From: an uncultured Pelagibacteraceae bacterium
Lineage (GTDB): Bacteria; Pseudomonadota; Alphaproteobacteria; Pelagibacterales; Pelagibacteraceae
Direction of reading: 5' to 3'
DNA length: 64,000 nt
NCBI GenBank assembly: GCA_902627935.1
Contig: CACOLA010000004.1
Coordinates: 47,186-111,185 of the forward strand
In this document: one piece after another, positions 19,608 through 28,652 of the stretch
Layout of the letters: each line of letters starts with the position of its first letter
Numbering within the stretch: the first letter of the stretch is position 1
The notes under the pieces: model-generated
The model's input: only the letters and a program-made list of their open reading frames with translations
Told to the model about the DNA's origin: nothing
The model's database searches: none
Program-made: the position numbers and the translations under genes

Positions 19608-20456
19608 TTATTCTCTAGTTGCTATATAGACCCCAACTGTAGTTATTAAAAATCCTATTAAGTCTAGATTAGTTAAATTTTCATTCAAAAAAAGCCAAGC
19701 CATTAAAGCAGAAGTTGCTGGTATTAAAAAAAATATTGAGACAGTTTTACTCGCTGAATTTTTTTTAATTAAGTACATCAATATTGTAAATGCTCCAAAA
19801 GAAACTAAAAAAATTTGATGACTCATTGCAATTATAAATGTCTGAGTAAAATCGATATATGGTTTTGAAAAAAAACCAATTACAGTGATATGAAAAATTA
19901 CTCCACCTAAAGCTTGATACATGTTACTAACAGATAAAGGCAAATTATTACTCAATTTTTTTTGCCAGATAGTTGAAGATGTAATAGCAATTAAAGCTAT
20001 AATGGTAGCAATTAAACCATCTAATGGTATTTTAGTGCCTAAATCAAAACCAAGAACCAAAGTAGCACCAGTAAAACCTAACAAAACACCAACCCATTGT
20101 TTAGCAGTTACTTTTTCATTTAATATTGGTCCACTAAGCACATTTGTAAGAATAGGTTGAAGCGTTACAATTAACGCAGCAATTCCTGTTGGCATTCCTT
20201 TTGAAATTGAAAAGAAAACTCCACCAAGGTACAATCCGTGAAAAAGAACACCACTAAAAAATGCCTCAATTAAATTTTTTTTATTGACTAAAATTTTTTG
20301 TTTTAAATAAAGAGAAAATAAAAAAAATCCGATCGTTACTATTGAAAACCTAAAAGCCAATGCTGAAAAAGGATCACTATTATCTATTATAGGTTTAGTT
20401 GTTATAAATGCAGATGACCAAAGAATTACAAATAATAATGGAAAAATTCTTATCAT
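19608..20456 (-). CDS. DMT-superfamily (EamA) transporter
   Basis: The 282-residue protein is almost wholly hydrophobic with about ten transmembrane helices arranged as two EamA repeats, each with the usual FR/ALIVTLQPI-like segments (ALAFRFSIVTIGF in the first, SALMAWLFLNENLTNLDLIG in the second). Such proteins are inner-membrane exporters of amino acids or small metabolites. The substrate is not predictable. It is convergent with soxG and stands alone. Confidence 0.85.
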   Translation of the reverse strand: MIRIFPLLFVILWSSAFITTKPIIDNSDPFSALAFRFSIVTIGFFLFSLYLKQKILVNKKNLIEAFFSGVLFHGLYLGGVFFSISKGMPTGIAALIVTLQPILTNVLSGPILNEKVTAKQWVGVLLGFTGATLVLGFDLGTKIPLDGLIATIIALIAITSSTIWQKKLSNNLPLSVSNMYQALGGVIFHITVIGFFSKPYIDFTQTFIIAMSHQIFLVSFGAFTILMYLIKKNSASKTVSIFFLIPATSALMAWLFLNENLTNLDLIGFLITTVGVYIATRE

Positions 20457-20562
20457 AATACTTTATAGACTTAAAAATCAGGTGAATTCATTAAAATTAA
20501 ACCCTAATTTGAACAATTAATTAATAGAATAGTATCCACAAATCACCTATATTTTCCAAGCT

Positions 20563-20874
20563 GTGGGAAGATTTGTAAAAATAATTGGTTTTTTAACATC
20601 GTTTGTCTGTTTAACAGGATTTATACCTGTATTCTCATTAATTGGACCGAGCGTTACAGTATTTACATCAGGTAATTTTTATAAAGCTGGTGCACAATTT
20701 TTTATAGATAAAACTATTCAAAAAAAAACAGGCAAAAATTCATTAGAATTTGTAAAAGAAAAAATTGAAAAAAAAGATAGTAATGACGAATTAAATGAAC
20801 AAATAAAACTATTAGTTGAAAAAAGAATTAAGTTAGCAAGAATACAATTAAATCTAGAAAATATTAATCAATAA
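20563..20874 (+). CDS. Small membrane-associated hypothetical protein
   Basis: The reading frame begins with GTG at 20563 and encodes 103 residues. There is an N-terminal hydrophobic segment (about residues 5-35, including FLTSFVCLTGFIPVFSLIGPSVTVF) and a charged, probably coiled-coil C-terminal half rich in Lys and Glu. I know no family for it. It overlaps the end of the convergent gene at 20864 by 11 bases. Confidence 0.5.
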   Translation: MGRFVKIIGFLTSFVCLTGFIPVFSLIGPSVTVFTSGNFYKAGAQFFIDKTIQKKTGKNSLEFVKEKIEKKDSNDELNEQIKLLVEKRIKLARIQLNLENINQ

Positions 20875-21301
20875 TATTTAGAATTATTAGTTTTTTTTGT
20901 TTCGTTTCTTTACACCATAACTCATAACTTTCACACATCCTCCATAAATGATCAAATGCCCTTTGTGAAACTTCAAGAGGAAAATGACTTTTCGTATAGT
21001 ATAAACTTGGAATATGCATTAGTTGCTTAATTACCATATCTTTTTGAATTTTTAATAACTCTAAAGTTTCTCTGGGAATTTTCTTTTTTGTATTTGAGTC
21101 TATAAAATTATTTTTTTTTAAATCCTCAAACCACATATCATGAAATTTACCACTACTTATAGTTTTATAAGTTTCTGTTCCAATAAAACCTTCAATAGCA
21201 TTTATATTTGTAAAACTAGGATTATTTTTTTTTATTTCACAAATCTTAGAATAAATTAATTCAGCAACAAATAATATGTATGGTCTTTCCTTTAAACCCA
21301 T
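20864..21301 (-). CDS. Hypothetical protein
   Basis: This 145-residue soluble protein is unrecognised. It is helical in appearance, with conserved-looking aromatic and cysteine positions at the C-terminus (FDHLWRMCESYELWCKE). It lies three bases downstream of the racemase-family gene on the same strand, so the two are probably co-transcribed. No catalytic motif is evident. Confidence 0.55.
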   Translation of the reverse strand: MGLKERPYILFVAELIYSKICEIKKNNPSFTNINAIEGFIGTETYKTISSGKFHDMWFEDLKKNNFIDSNTKKKIPRETLELLKIQKDMVIKQLMHIPSLYYTKSHFPLEVSQRAFDHLWRMCESYELWCKETKQKKLIILNIID

Positions 21302-21304
21302 AAA

Positions 21305-22051
21305 TTATGAATTGTATTTTTTCATAGCAGCACTTGCTAGTATCAAATTTGGATCAAGAAATATTTTTGAGGATTTAACATTTTTAAATGATTTGAATGC
21401 AAATATTGCTATAGGCAACTCAGTGCATCCTAAAATAATTTTTTTACATTTTTCTTTTAGAAGATAATTAATTGCTGGTTTAATTGCTTTTTCTGCTGCT
21501 CTCACATTTCCCATCTTCACAAATTTAATCGCTTTGTTTACACATCTTTTTTGTAAATCATATTTTGGAAACAATAAGTTAAAGTTTTTATCAAAAAAAT
21601 TATTGTAAACACCTGTTTTCAATGTACCTTCTGTAGCTAGAAGTCCGATTTTTGAATTTTTTTTACAAGTTTTTTGAGTTTGTTTAAATACTTCCTTTGG
21701 CATATTTATTATAGGTATTTTGATTTTTTTTTTTAAATCATCGTACCAATAATGAGCAGTATTACAGGGTATCACAATGAATTTACATTTATTTTTTTGT
21801 AGTTGATAACACCCCTTTAATAAACTTTTTAAAACAGCTAAGTACTTTTTTTTACTTTTTTTATTAACTCTTTGATTTGATAAACTGCTAGTTTGAACAC
21901 CAATAGATTCAGGTCTACCTGGAATGTTTGATTTATTGTATAATAAAAAAATGGGGTATTCTTGATCAATTTTTCCTCTATTAAGAATAGCTAGTTTATT
22001 ACAAAAATCTAAACCAGCTTGTGTTCCCATTCCTCCAAGAATACCAATCAT
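21305..22051 (-). CDS. Aspartate/glutamate racemase-family protein
   Basis: The 248-residue protein begins with GILGGMGTQAG and carries the two catalytic cysteine motifs of the family, PCNTAHYW (about residue 95) and LGCTELP (about residue 207). These enzymes interconvert L- and D-amino acids without cofactor, or act as related isomerases. It is likely an aspartate racemase-like enzyme; substrate cannot be decided. It heads a two-gene unit with the following hypothetical gene. Confidence 0.85.
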   Translation of the reverse strand: MIGILGGMGTQAGLDFCNKLAILNRGKIDQEYPIFLLYNKSNIPGRPESIGVQTSSLSNQRVNKKSKKKYLAVLKSLLKGCYQLQKNKCKFIVIPCNTAHYWYDDLKKKIKIPIINMPKEVFKQTQKTCKKNSKIGLLATEGTLKTGVYNNFFDKNFNLLFPKYDLQKRCVNKAIKFVKMGNVRAAEKAIKPAINYLLKEKCKKIILGCTELPIAIFAFKSFKNVKSSKIFLDPNLILASAAMKKYNS

Positions 22052-22085
22052 ATATTTAATATATTAGAGAATTGTTTATTGGCTA

Positions 22086-22116
22086 CAAAAAAATAAATCT
22101 CTTAAAAGAGTTTATT
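22086..22116 (-). terminator. Rho-independent terminator of the cold shock gene
   Basis: Read on the minus strand, AATAAACTCTT pairs with AAGAG(A)TTTATT and is followed by a seven-base T run. It ends the cold shock gene transcript. It is nested inside a second exact inverted repeat, TTATTGGCTA (22076-22085) and TAGCCAATAA (22125-22134). Confidence 0.8.
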
Positions 22117-22149
22117 ATAAATTATAGCCAATAAATGAAATCGTGAAAA

Positions 22150-22356
22150 TTATGCAGTTTTTAAGTTAACTGCTGAAGGACCTTTAGGACCATCCTCAAC
22201 ATCGAAAGTCAAAGCTTGACCTTCATCTAAACCGTTCATACCAGCATCTCTCACTGCTGAAACATGTACAAACACATCTTTTTCCTTATCTTCTCTTTCA
22301 ATAAAACCAAAACCTTTGGTTGGATTGAACCACTTTACTTTTCCTTGTAGACTCAT
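22150..22356 (-). CDS. Cold shock protein, CspA family
   Basis: The 68-residue protein is a single cold shock domain with both RNA-binding motifs: [10 protein letters not shown] (RNP1) and VFVHVSAV (RNP2). It is an RNA chaperone or antiterminator. The upstream 113 bases are free of genes and contain a perfect TTGACA -35-like box on the minus strand (22439-22434), though I see no good -10 at normal spacing. Long leaders are common for this family. Confidence 0.95.
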   Translation of the reverse strand: MSLQGKVKWFNPTKGFGFIEREDKEKDVFVHVSAVRDAGMNGLDEGQALTFDVEDGPKGPSAVNLKTA

Positions 22357-22469
22357 ATTTTTCTATCTTTAGTTATATTAATTTATTACTTATAATTAAG
22401 TAACAGGTGCTTTCTTTAGAAAATTAGGGCTTTTGTCAACAAAATTGATTAATTTAGAATTTTTAAATT

Positions 22470-22937
22470 CTAAATGTTGTATAAAAGTTTGGTTAAATAC
22501 AAGGAATTAACATCATCTTTATAATGTGCAAAGGGCGCACATGCCTTAAAACCACATTTATCAAACAATTTTCTAGCAGGGTAAAAAAATTTACCTGCAC
22601 CAGTTTCAATACTTAACCTTTTAATTTTGAGTTTTTGAGCTTCATCAATTAAATGATTAATAACTTGAATGCCGTATCCCTTACCTCTAAAATCATCATG
22701 TACTCTTATAGATTTAAATTCACCATGATATTTATCTAAAAATTTTAAAGCACCACAACCAATTAATTGATTATTTCTCCATAAGCTCCAAAATTTTATA
22801 GACTTAACTTTTAATCCTGGAATATCTAAAACATGAGCACTTCCCTCTGGAGATGCAGCCCTTAATTCAATAAAATGTTTTTTTAAAAGTTGATTTACTT
22901 CAGGATGATCAAAATTTCCCTCGATAGATTTAAGCAT
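22470..22937 (-). CDS. GNAT-family acetyltransferase
   Basis: The 155-residue protein has the GNAT core: the beta-4 strand GCGALKFLDKYHGEFKSIRV and the acetyl-CoA loop FRGKGYGIQVINHL (about residues 82-95), then LSIETGAGKFFYPARKLFDKCGF. It overlaps the end of purK by one base and probably shares its transcript. The acceptor substrate is unknown. Confidence 0.85.
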   Translation of the reverse strand: MLKSIEGNFDHPEVNQLLKKHFIELRAASPEGSAHVLDIPGLKVKSIKFWSLWRNNQLIGCGALKFLDKYHGEFKSIRVHDDFRGKGYGIQVINHLIDEAQKLKIKRLSIETGAGKFFYPARKLFDKCGFKACAPFAHYKDDVNSLYLTKLLYNI

Positions 22938-23983
22938 TATTTTAAAGTAGTTAGATGACCCATTTTTCTTTTTTCTTTAATTTCTGTTTTAAGATAATCA
23001 AAAAAAAATTGTTTGTCACTTAATTGAGCATTTTCACGATAAGGTATAATTTGATCACCTATTATATTAATCATTTCTGCATTTGAAATTTTTTTGATTG
23101 TAATTTTTTCTAAAGAACATACTGCTCTCACATGATTTTCAAATTGGCTTATATTGTATGCATTTATAGTAAGATGCCCTGAGTTATGAACCCTTGGAGC
23201 TATTTCATTAACATAGAGATTATCATTGCGATCTACAAAAAATTCTACACACATTGTTCCAATATATTTTAATTCCTCTGCAATTTGAATAGCCCATTCC
23301 TTTGACTGGTTAAATATTTTTTCGTTTATATCTGCTGGAATTTTTGATTTAATTAAAATTTGTTCTTGATGAGTATTTTCAATTGGTTCATATATTTCAT
23401 ATTTATTATTACTAAAACGGGTAATTATTATTGAAATTTCTTTTTTTAATTTAATTAGTTTTTCTAAAATATATTCTTTTCTAAAATCTATATCTAAAGA
23501 ATCAATTTCTTTAATATTATTTATTGGGTACTGTCCTTTTCCATCATAACCCATTGTTGTAGTCTTTAGAATTCCCGGTAGGAAATCTTCCAAAGGTAAA
23601 AGTTCATCTTTATTTTCAATATGCACATATCTTGTTGTTCTAATATTTAATTTATTGATAAAATCCTTCTCAGCTAATCGGTGTTGAATAAGACGGTTCA
23701 CAGACGGCTTTGGTGAAACAGTTTTCAGTTTATTCAATTCATTTAATGTTTCAAATGGAATATTTTCAAATTCGTAGGTTATAAAATCAACTTTGGTTGC
23801 AAATTCATAAATTTTACTTTTGTCATTATATTTCGCATTAATAAATTCATCACAAAAATTTTGTGCAGGTGCATTTTGATCATCACATAAAATAATTGTT
23901 TTTATGTTTAGTTTTTTAGCAGCTATAGAAAGCATACTGCCAAGTTGACCGCCACCAAGTATTCCAAGAGTAATTTCAGACAT
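22937..23983 (-). CDS. purK: 5-(carboxyamino)imidazole ribonucleotide synthase
   Basis: The 348-residue ATP-grasp protein starts with ILGGGQLGSML and has the purK segments TTMGYDGKGQY and VNEIAPRVHNSGHLTI. It carboxylates AIR to N5-CAIR using ATP and bicarbonate in purine synthesis. It directly follows purE with no gap, the common purEK order, and overlaps the GNAT gene. Confidence 0.95.
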   Translation of the reverse strand: MSEITLGILGGGQLGSMLSIAAKKLNIKTIILCDDQNAPAQNFCDEFINAKYNDKSKIYEFATKVDFITYEFENIPFETLNELNKLKTVSPKPSVNRLIQHRLAEKDFINKLNIRTTRYVHIENKDELLPLEDFLPGILKTTTMGYDGKGQYPINNIKEIDSLDIDFRKEYILEKLIKLKKEISIIITRFSNNKYEIYEPIENTHQEQILIKSKIPADINEKIFNQSKEWAIQIAEELKYIGTMCVEFFVDRNDNLYVNEIAPRVHNSGHLTINAYNISQFENHVRAVCSLEKITIKKISNAEMINIIGDQIIPYRENAQLSDKQFFFDYLKTEIKEKRKMGHLTTLK

Positions 23984-24475
23984 TTATCTAGGAGTTTTTT
24001 TAACAGATTTTGTTTGAGTGAGTCTCCAACTTTTTAATTTATTTTTAATTTTTTCATTGTTATTTCCTATAATTGATGCTGCAAGAAGCGCAGCATTAAT
24101 TGCACCATCTTCTCCAATAGCAAGAGTGCCAACAGGTATACCTTTGGGCATTTGAGCTATTGACAGTAAACTGTCTAATCCTTTTAATTTTCTACTTTCT
24201 ATTGGAACACCAAGAACAGGCAAATGTGTTAATGCTGCTATCATGCCAGGCAAGTGTGCTGATCCTCCCGCACCCGCAATAATTACGCCAACGCGTTTCT
24301 TTTCAATATTTGAAGCATATTCAAACATTCTTTTTGGAGTTCTGTGAGCTGAAATTATCTTTGTTTCAAACAAAACTCCTAAGTTTTTAAGAGTTTTTTC
24401 ACATAATTTCATTATCTTGTAGTCGGACTGACTGCCCATTACTATTGATACTTTAAGTGTTTTATTTTTGTTCAT
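23984..24475 (-). CDS. purE: N5-CAIR mutase
   Basis: The 163-residue protein has the class I PurE motifs [10 protein letters not shown] (residues 13-22) and SAHRTPKRM with the conserved histidine, followed by [10 protein letters not shown]. It moves the carboxyl group of N5-CAIR to give CAIR. It is the first gene of the purE-purK-GNAT unit. Confidence 0.95.
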   Translation of the reverse strand: MNKNKTLKVSIVMGSQSDYKIMKLCEKTLKNLGVLFETKIISAHRTPKRMFEYASNIEKKRVGVIIAGAGGSAHLPGMIAALTHLPVLGVPIESRKLKGLDSLLSIAQMPKGIPVGTLAIGEDGAINAALLAASIIGNNNEKIKNKLKSWRLTQTKSVKKTPR

Positions 24476-24570
24476 GTTAGTGAAGAAACTTTATTTCAAA
24501 ATATTGTAAAAATTTCAATAAAATTAATAGAAATTAAAAATACATGTTGATATGGTTTATCTATCAATAC

Positions 24571-25536
24571 ATGAATTACAGAATAGACAATCTTCAATAC
24601 TGCAATTGGAATCGGAAAATTTTTGAGATAAATAGAAAGGCTAATCTCGATGCTGTTCATGTCACAGTAGTTTATCATGAGGATTATGATGAATTTTTAG
24701 TTGAAGTAAAAAAATGGGAAAAACTGTTCAATGAAAATTCAGATTTAATATTTCCTGGCAAGAATTTCACTGATATTCAAAAAGCACACCAAGAAAAAAA
24801 AACAGCAATTTTTTTTGGTTTTCAAAATTGTTCTCCAATTGAGGATGATATTAATTTAGTAGAAAAAGTACATGAGCTTGGATGTAGATTTATGCAATTG
24901 ACATATAATAATCAATCATTATTAGCAACAGGCTGTTATGAAAAGAATGATAGTGGAGTAACTAATTTTGGTCGCGAGGCAATAGCAGAAATGAACAGAG
25001 TTGGAATTGTTGTTGATATGTCACATTCTGCAGAAAAAAGCACACTGGAAGCAATTGAAATAAGCAAAAAACCAATTGCAATTACTCACGCAAATCCAGC
25101 ATTTTGGCATTCTGCAAAAAGAAACAAATCAAGTGATTTATTAAAAACTTTAGGAGAAAGTGGTGGAATGTTGGGACTTTCTTTATATCCACACCATTTA
25201 AAAAATAATACTAATTGTACCCTAGAAAGTTTTTGTGAAATGGCAGCTAGAACTGCAGATATTATGAGTGTAAAAAATATTGGTATTGGCTCTGATCTTT
25301 GTTTGGAACAACCTGATAGTGTTGTAGAATGGATGAGAAATGGATCTTGGTCTAAAAGTAAAAATTACGGAGAGGGGTCTAAAAAAAAACCAGGTTTTCC
25401 AAAACAGCCAATTTGGTTCAAGGACGCAAGAGGATTTGAAAATTTAGAAGTTGGTCTTAAAAATGTTGGTTTTTCCTCAGATGAGACTAAAGGAATACTT
25501 GGTAATAATTGGTTTAATTTTTATAAGAGTTTTTAA
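24571..25536 (+). CDS. Membrane dipeptidase-like protein (peptidase M19)
   Basis: From the ATG at 24571 this is a 321-residue protein of the renal dipeptidase fold: GFQNCSPIEDD, VDMSHSAEKSTLEAIE with a metal histidine, AITHANP with a second one and IGIGSDLC. The usual N-terminal H-x-D metal motif is replaced by RIDNLQYCNW, so the metal site is unusual or the substrate is not a plain dipeptide. It abuts the next gene directly (stop then ATG), heading a four-gene cluster of unknown role. An ATG at 24544 is a less likely start. Confidence 0.8.
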   Translation: MNYRIDNLQYCNWNRKIFEINRKANLDAVHVTVVYHEDYDEFLVEVKKWEKLFNENSDLIFPGKNFTDIQKAHQEKKTAIFFGFQNCSPIEDDINLVEKVHELGCRFMQLTYNNQSLLATGCYEKNDSGVTNFGREAIAEMNRVGIVVDMSHSAEKSTLEAIEISKKPIAITHANPAFWHSAKRNKSSDLLKTLGESGGMLGLSLYPHHLKNNTNCTLESFCEMAARTADIMSVKNIGIGSDLCLEQPDSVVEWMRNGSWSKSKNYGEGSKKKPGFPKQPIWFKDARGFENLEVGLKNVGFSSDETKGILGNNWFNFYKSF

Positions 25537-27189
25537 ATGCAAGTAAAATTAAGAAGTCCTAACACAGTAATGAAATTATCAAGATTAGGATCATTTCATC
25601 AATCAAAATTATCCTTCCTAAGGAGTTTTTTAAAAGAGTTTAAAGATTGGGAATATAAAAATGATTTATTTGATTTGAATGCTGATGGTTATGGAACAGC
25701 CATATATTCATTTAGAAAAAATGAAAGAGTGTATTCATTAATTTGTTTTGCAAATAAAATAAGTGATGAAGAAAGATCAGATAGGGTTATAGCAACAAAA
25801 TGGGATGCTGCCTTCACATTGCATGATGGTGTGCCATCTAAAAAAGATATTGAGAGATTAAAAAACGAAGTTCCGAAACAAGAAATTGGAAGATTAACTT
25901 ATAAAGAATTAACGCTTTCTAGAGCTAATAAATCTGTAAGAGTATTTAACCACGTGGTTGAAAGATTAACTAATGGAAATCAACCAGATTTAAATTTGTT
26001 AGAAAAGGTTGGATATTTATATAGGACTACAGCTGTTTATGGTTCGGGAAAATTTGGACTAGCGGATCGTTTTAGAATAAAGAATAGAGAAGAAATAAAT
26101 GGACCATTTAGATTAGAAATGATGTTGGTATATTTGGTTAGGCAATTTACATTTGACCAAGTAAATCATATTGCAAAATCTAAAAATCCAAAAAAAGCAG
26201 TAAGACTAGATGTAGATATTTGTAAGAATTTAGGTATTGGTAACTCTACCGGACTTGGAATGGCACCATTTATTGTTAATCACCCCACATTATTAAACAA
26301 TTGGGTAATGAGTAGAGAAATGGCATTAAAAAAGATAAGAGAAATAAAAGAAGTAAAAATTGGTGAAAAAAAAATATTTAAAAAAAGTTTAAAAAATTCA
26401 CTTAAAAATATTACTAGTTGGAACACTCAAAGTGATTACCAAAAAAAAAAGATTAAATATCTTTTAAAAGATGTAAAAAGATTTTTAAATTTTATTGAAA
26501 CTGAATTAAACTTTGAGTCTAATTATCCATTTAATAAAATTTATTTATGGCTGGAGCGAGAAGCATGTGATGAATGTATTGAGTATATAGTTTCTATGAT
26601 GATGGAGCCATTTGATCATATAACTGAACCTTTGATTAAATTAATGAGCTCAAATGAAGATAAATATTTTACAATACCAGCACATCGGACTATTGGTGAT
26701 TTAAAAAATATTATTGAAGAAAGATACCCCGATATACTAAAAATTAATTATGAAAAGAGAGAAAATCTTAAAAATTTTTGGTTTATTTCAAAAAATAAGG
26801 AGGAACCGAGGTATGCAGATAGATTTGTAGAGGATGGAGCAGATTTAGAACAACCTTTGGCAATAGCTAGAGACATAAAGAGATTATATGATAAACTTTT
26901 AATTACAAAAAACGATTTAACAATCGATAAGTTTTTATTTCATAATAGCAATTTAAGACACGTCGTCAGAAGAGCATTTATTATAGAAAACTTTCCTTAC
27001 TCAGAAATCCAAGATAATACAATCGGAGAAAATGTTATCCCAATTGATATGTTGAGATTAAAGTTATCTTTTTTTGGTGCATTAAAATTTGATCCAAGAT
27101 CAGACAAATGGCTAAGGATATGTATGTTTCAAGGAGCCCCACTACCACATCAATTGAAGAATTTTGATCAGCAATGGATTTATAATTAA
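25537..27189 (+). CDS. Uncharacterised 550-residue protein
   Basis: I do not recognise a family with known function. The protein is soluble, with no signal peptide or transmembrane helix, and has several conserved-looking stretches: WDAAFTLHDG, GSGKFGLADR, DICKNLGIGNSTGLGMAPF, a cysteine pair in REACDECIEY and FHNSNLRHVVRRAF. The GKFGLADR segment looks like a possible ligand loop but is not a classic P-loop. It starts right after the M19 gene and is 11 bases from the DUF3726 gene, so these act together. Confidence 0.7.
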   Translation: MQVKLRSPNTVMKLSRLGSFHQSKLSFLRSFLKEFKDWEYKNDLFDLNADGYGTAIYSFRKNERVYSLICFANKISDEERSDRVIATKWDAAFTLHDGVPSKKDIERLKNEVPKQEIGRLTYKELTLSRANKSVRVFNHVVERLTNGNQPDLNLLEKVGYLYRTTAVYGSGKFGLADRFRIKNREEINGPFRLEMMLVYLVRQFTFDQVNHIAKSKNPKKAVRLDVDICKNLGIGNSTGLGMAPFIVNHPTLLNNWVMSREMALKKIREIKEVKIGEKKIFKKSLKNSLKNITSWNTQSDYQKKKIKYLLKDVKRFLNFIETELNFESNYPFNKIYLWLEREACDECIEYIVSMMMEPFDHITEPLIKLMSSNEDKYFTIPAHRTIGDLKNIIEERYPDILKINYEKRENLKNFWFISKNKEEPRYADRFVEDGADLEQPLAIARDIKRLYDKLLITKNDLTIDKFLFHNSNLRHVVRRAFIIENFPYSEIQDNTIGENVIPIDMLRLKLSFFGALKFDPRSDKWLRICMFQGAPLPHQLKNFDQQWIYN

Positions 27190-27200
27190 TTAATTTATAA

Positions 27201-27812
27201 ATGAAATCGTTAAGCGAAATAGATATTACTTCAAAAAGAGCAAGTAAAGCAGCAGGTTTCTCTTGGGGTGTAGCTGAAGAAATTGGTAAAAATATTCGTC
27301 TTCTAGAATCATTTGGACTAGCCGGAATAAAAAATTTAAATCAATATTTTATTTCAAGAAAAACTAAAAAATTTGAAAATTTAAATTTAATTACAAAAAA
27401 TAACAAACCTAAGAAAAATACTTTCTGTCCAATAGTATTAGGTGTAAGTTTCTTGGATCAAATTAAAAGTCTCGAAAATCTTAGTAGTATAAAATTTAAC
27501 AAAATTTCATTTCCATTATTATTTTTGCCATTTTTAAGCAGAAGTTCAGAAATAATTGGCAAAAAGATTTATTTAAAATTTAATAACTTTAAATTTTTAT
27601 GCAATATGAACTTAAATATTTTGTCAAATTTAGCAAAACATGATTGCCCTATACTTGCTAACAACGTTGAAATAAATATCATTGAAAATAAAGATAATTT
27701 TTCAGAGCGAGAGTGGAAAAGTTTATATAAACTTTCTGAAGAAACATTTGTGGAAGAAACTGAAAGTCTTAAAAAAAGTGCTGCTGGAGCTGGATTGACA
27801 GATAATGACTAA
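27201..27812 (+). CDS. DUF3726 family protein
   Basis: The 203-residue protein carries the DUF3726 N-terminus: KRASKAAGFSWGVAEEIGKNIRLLESFGLAG (residues about 13-43, quoted in part). The C-terminal end (ETFVEETESLKKSAAGAGLTDND) also matches what I recall of this family. Function is unknown. It overlaps the start of the CxxC mini-protein by eight bases. Confidence 0.75.
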   Translation: MKSLSEIDITSKRASKAAGFSWGVAEEIGKNIRLLESFGLAGIKNLNQYFISRKTKKFENLNLITKNNKPKKNTFCPIVLGVSFLDQIKSLENLSSIKFNKISFPLLFLPFLSRSSEIIGKKIYLKFNNFKFLCNMNLNILSNLAKHDCPILANNVEINIIENKDNFSEREWKSLYKLSEETFVEETESLKKSAAGAGLTDND

Positions 27813-27975
27813 AGATGATAAAAAAAAATTTTCTGAAGATGACATTTTTCAAGATTTGAATGATATTTGTAGTGAGTGTAAAAAAATTGATGAAACTGTT
27901 ACTCAAAATATTATTTTAACAGGGTTTAAAATTTGCGAGTCATGCAGAATTTCCAAAACAATATTTCCAATTTAG
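27805..27975 (+). CDS. CxxC-CxxC zinc-ribbon-like mini-protein
   Basis: An ATG at 27805, inside the end of the DUF3726 gene, opens a 56-residue frame. It contains CSEC (residues 22-25) and CESC (44-47), a spacing typical of a small zinc ribbon. The tight overlap with the upstream gene argues it is translated. It ends four bases into the convergent Yip1-like gene. Likely a partner protein of the cluster. Confidence 0.6.
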   Translation: MTKDDKKKFSEDDIFQDLNDICSECKKIDETVTQNIILTGFKICESCRISKTIFPI

Positions 27976-28514
27976 ACGCTATTAACTGGCAGCATATTCA
28001 TTCTGCTCATAACAAATGAAATCGATAAAAAAACAATTATCAAAAAAGATAAAAAAACGATTCCAAAAGATTTCAAGTTAGATCTTAAGTTTAAGATTTG
28101 CTTTGTTGATATAATTAAGGATGCGAAAATCCAAAACTGAGTAAAAAAAATAATTGGTATCATTAATTCTGGTGTTACAGCAAAAAAACGAATTAAACCA
28201 GGAGAGTGTGCAAACCCCACAGCAGTTAAAATTTTTTTGAAAGGCACCTTAGTTTGTTTGTCTGGAAAAAGTTTTACACCTATTACAAAAATTAATAATG
28301 CCCAAACAAACCAAGTTAGTATTGCAGTAATGCCAGACATTGCTACTGCAGTTTTAACGATGGTATTCGCTGCTACAGCCCCAGCAATTCCATCTAAAAT
28401 CATTATTATGCCGGCATAATATATTGCAGCTTCACCAAAGTTTCTATTATCACTATAAAGGGACTTATCTAATTTTATTGATTTAAATATAATATTTAAA
28501 AATTCACCTAACAT
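27972..28514 (-). CDS. Yip1-domain membrane protein
   Basis: The 180-residue protein has about five hydrophobic segments and the Yip1 layout, with KILTAVGFAHSPGLIRF as the characteristic loop after the third helix. Bacterial Yip1-domain proteins are inner-membrane proteins of unknown role. Its ATG directly follows the stop of the small gene at 28515. Confidence 0.7.
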   Translation of the reverse strand: MLGEFLNIIFKSIKLDKSLYSDNRNFGEAAIYYAGIIMILDGIAGAVAANTIVKTAVAMSGITAILTWFVWALLIFVIGVKLFPDKQTKVPFKKILTAVGFAHSPGLIRFFAVTPELMIPIIFFTQFWIFASLIISTKQILNLRSNLKSFGIVFLSFLIIVFLSISFVMSRMNMLPVNSV

Positions 28515-28613
28515 TTATTTTTTTTTTTGTTCATTATATGAAACAATTAATGGAAACAGTATTAAAGCAAGAGCAATGATAATGCAAACAGCTATTAAAA
28601 AACCTTTAGTCAT
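28515..28613 (-). CDS. 32-residue single-helix membrane protein
   Basis: The frame encodes MTKGFLIAVCIIIALALILF and a short tail ending NEQKKK, a single transmembrane helix with a positive end. Its stop codon is immediately followed by the ATG of the Yip1-like gene, which supports translation as a unit. There is no clear ribosome binding site; the ATG sits nine bases after a GC-rich hairpin. Confidence 0.45.
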   Translation of the reverse strand: MTKGFLIAVCIIIALALILFPLIVSYNEQKKK

Positions 28614-28621
28614 TATTTTAA

Positions 28622-28641
28622 GGGGAGTATTTAAACTCCCC
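28622..28641 (-). terminator. Hairpin after the GcvT/DmdA-like gene
   Basis: GGGGAGT (28622-28628) and ACTCCCC (28635-28641) form a perfect seven-base stem with a six-base loop, 12 bases past the stop of the GcvT-like gene. The tail on the minus strand is only weakly T-rich (TTAAAATAATG), so it may be a partial terminator or an mRNA 3' end stabiliser. Confidence 0.55.
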
Positions 28642-28652
28642 CATAAATGAAT

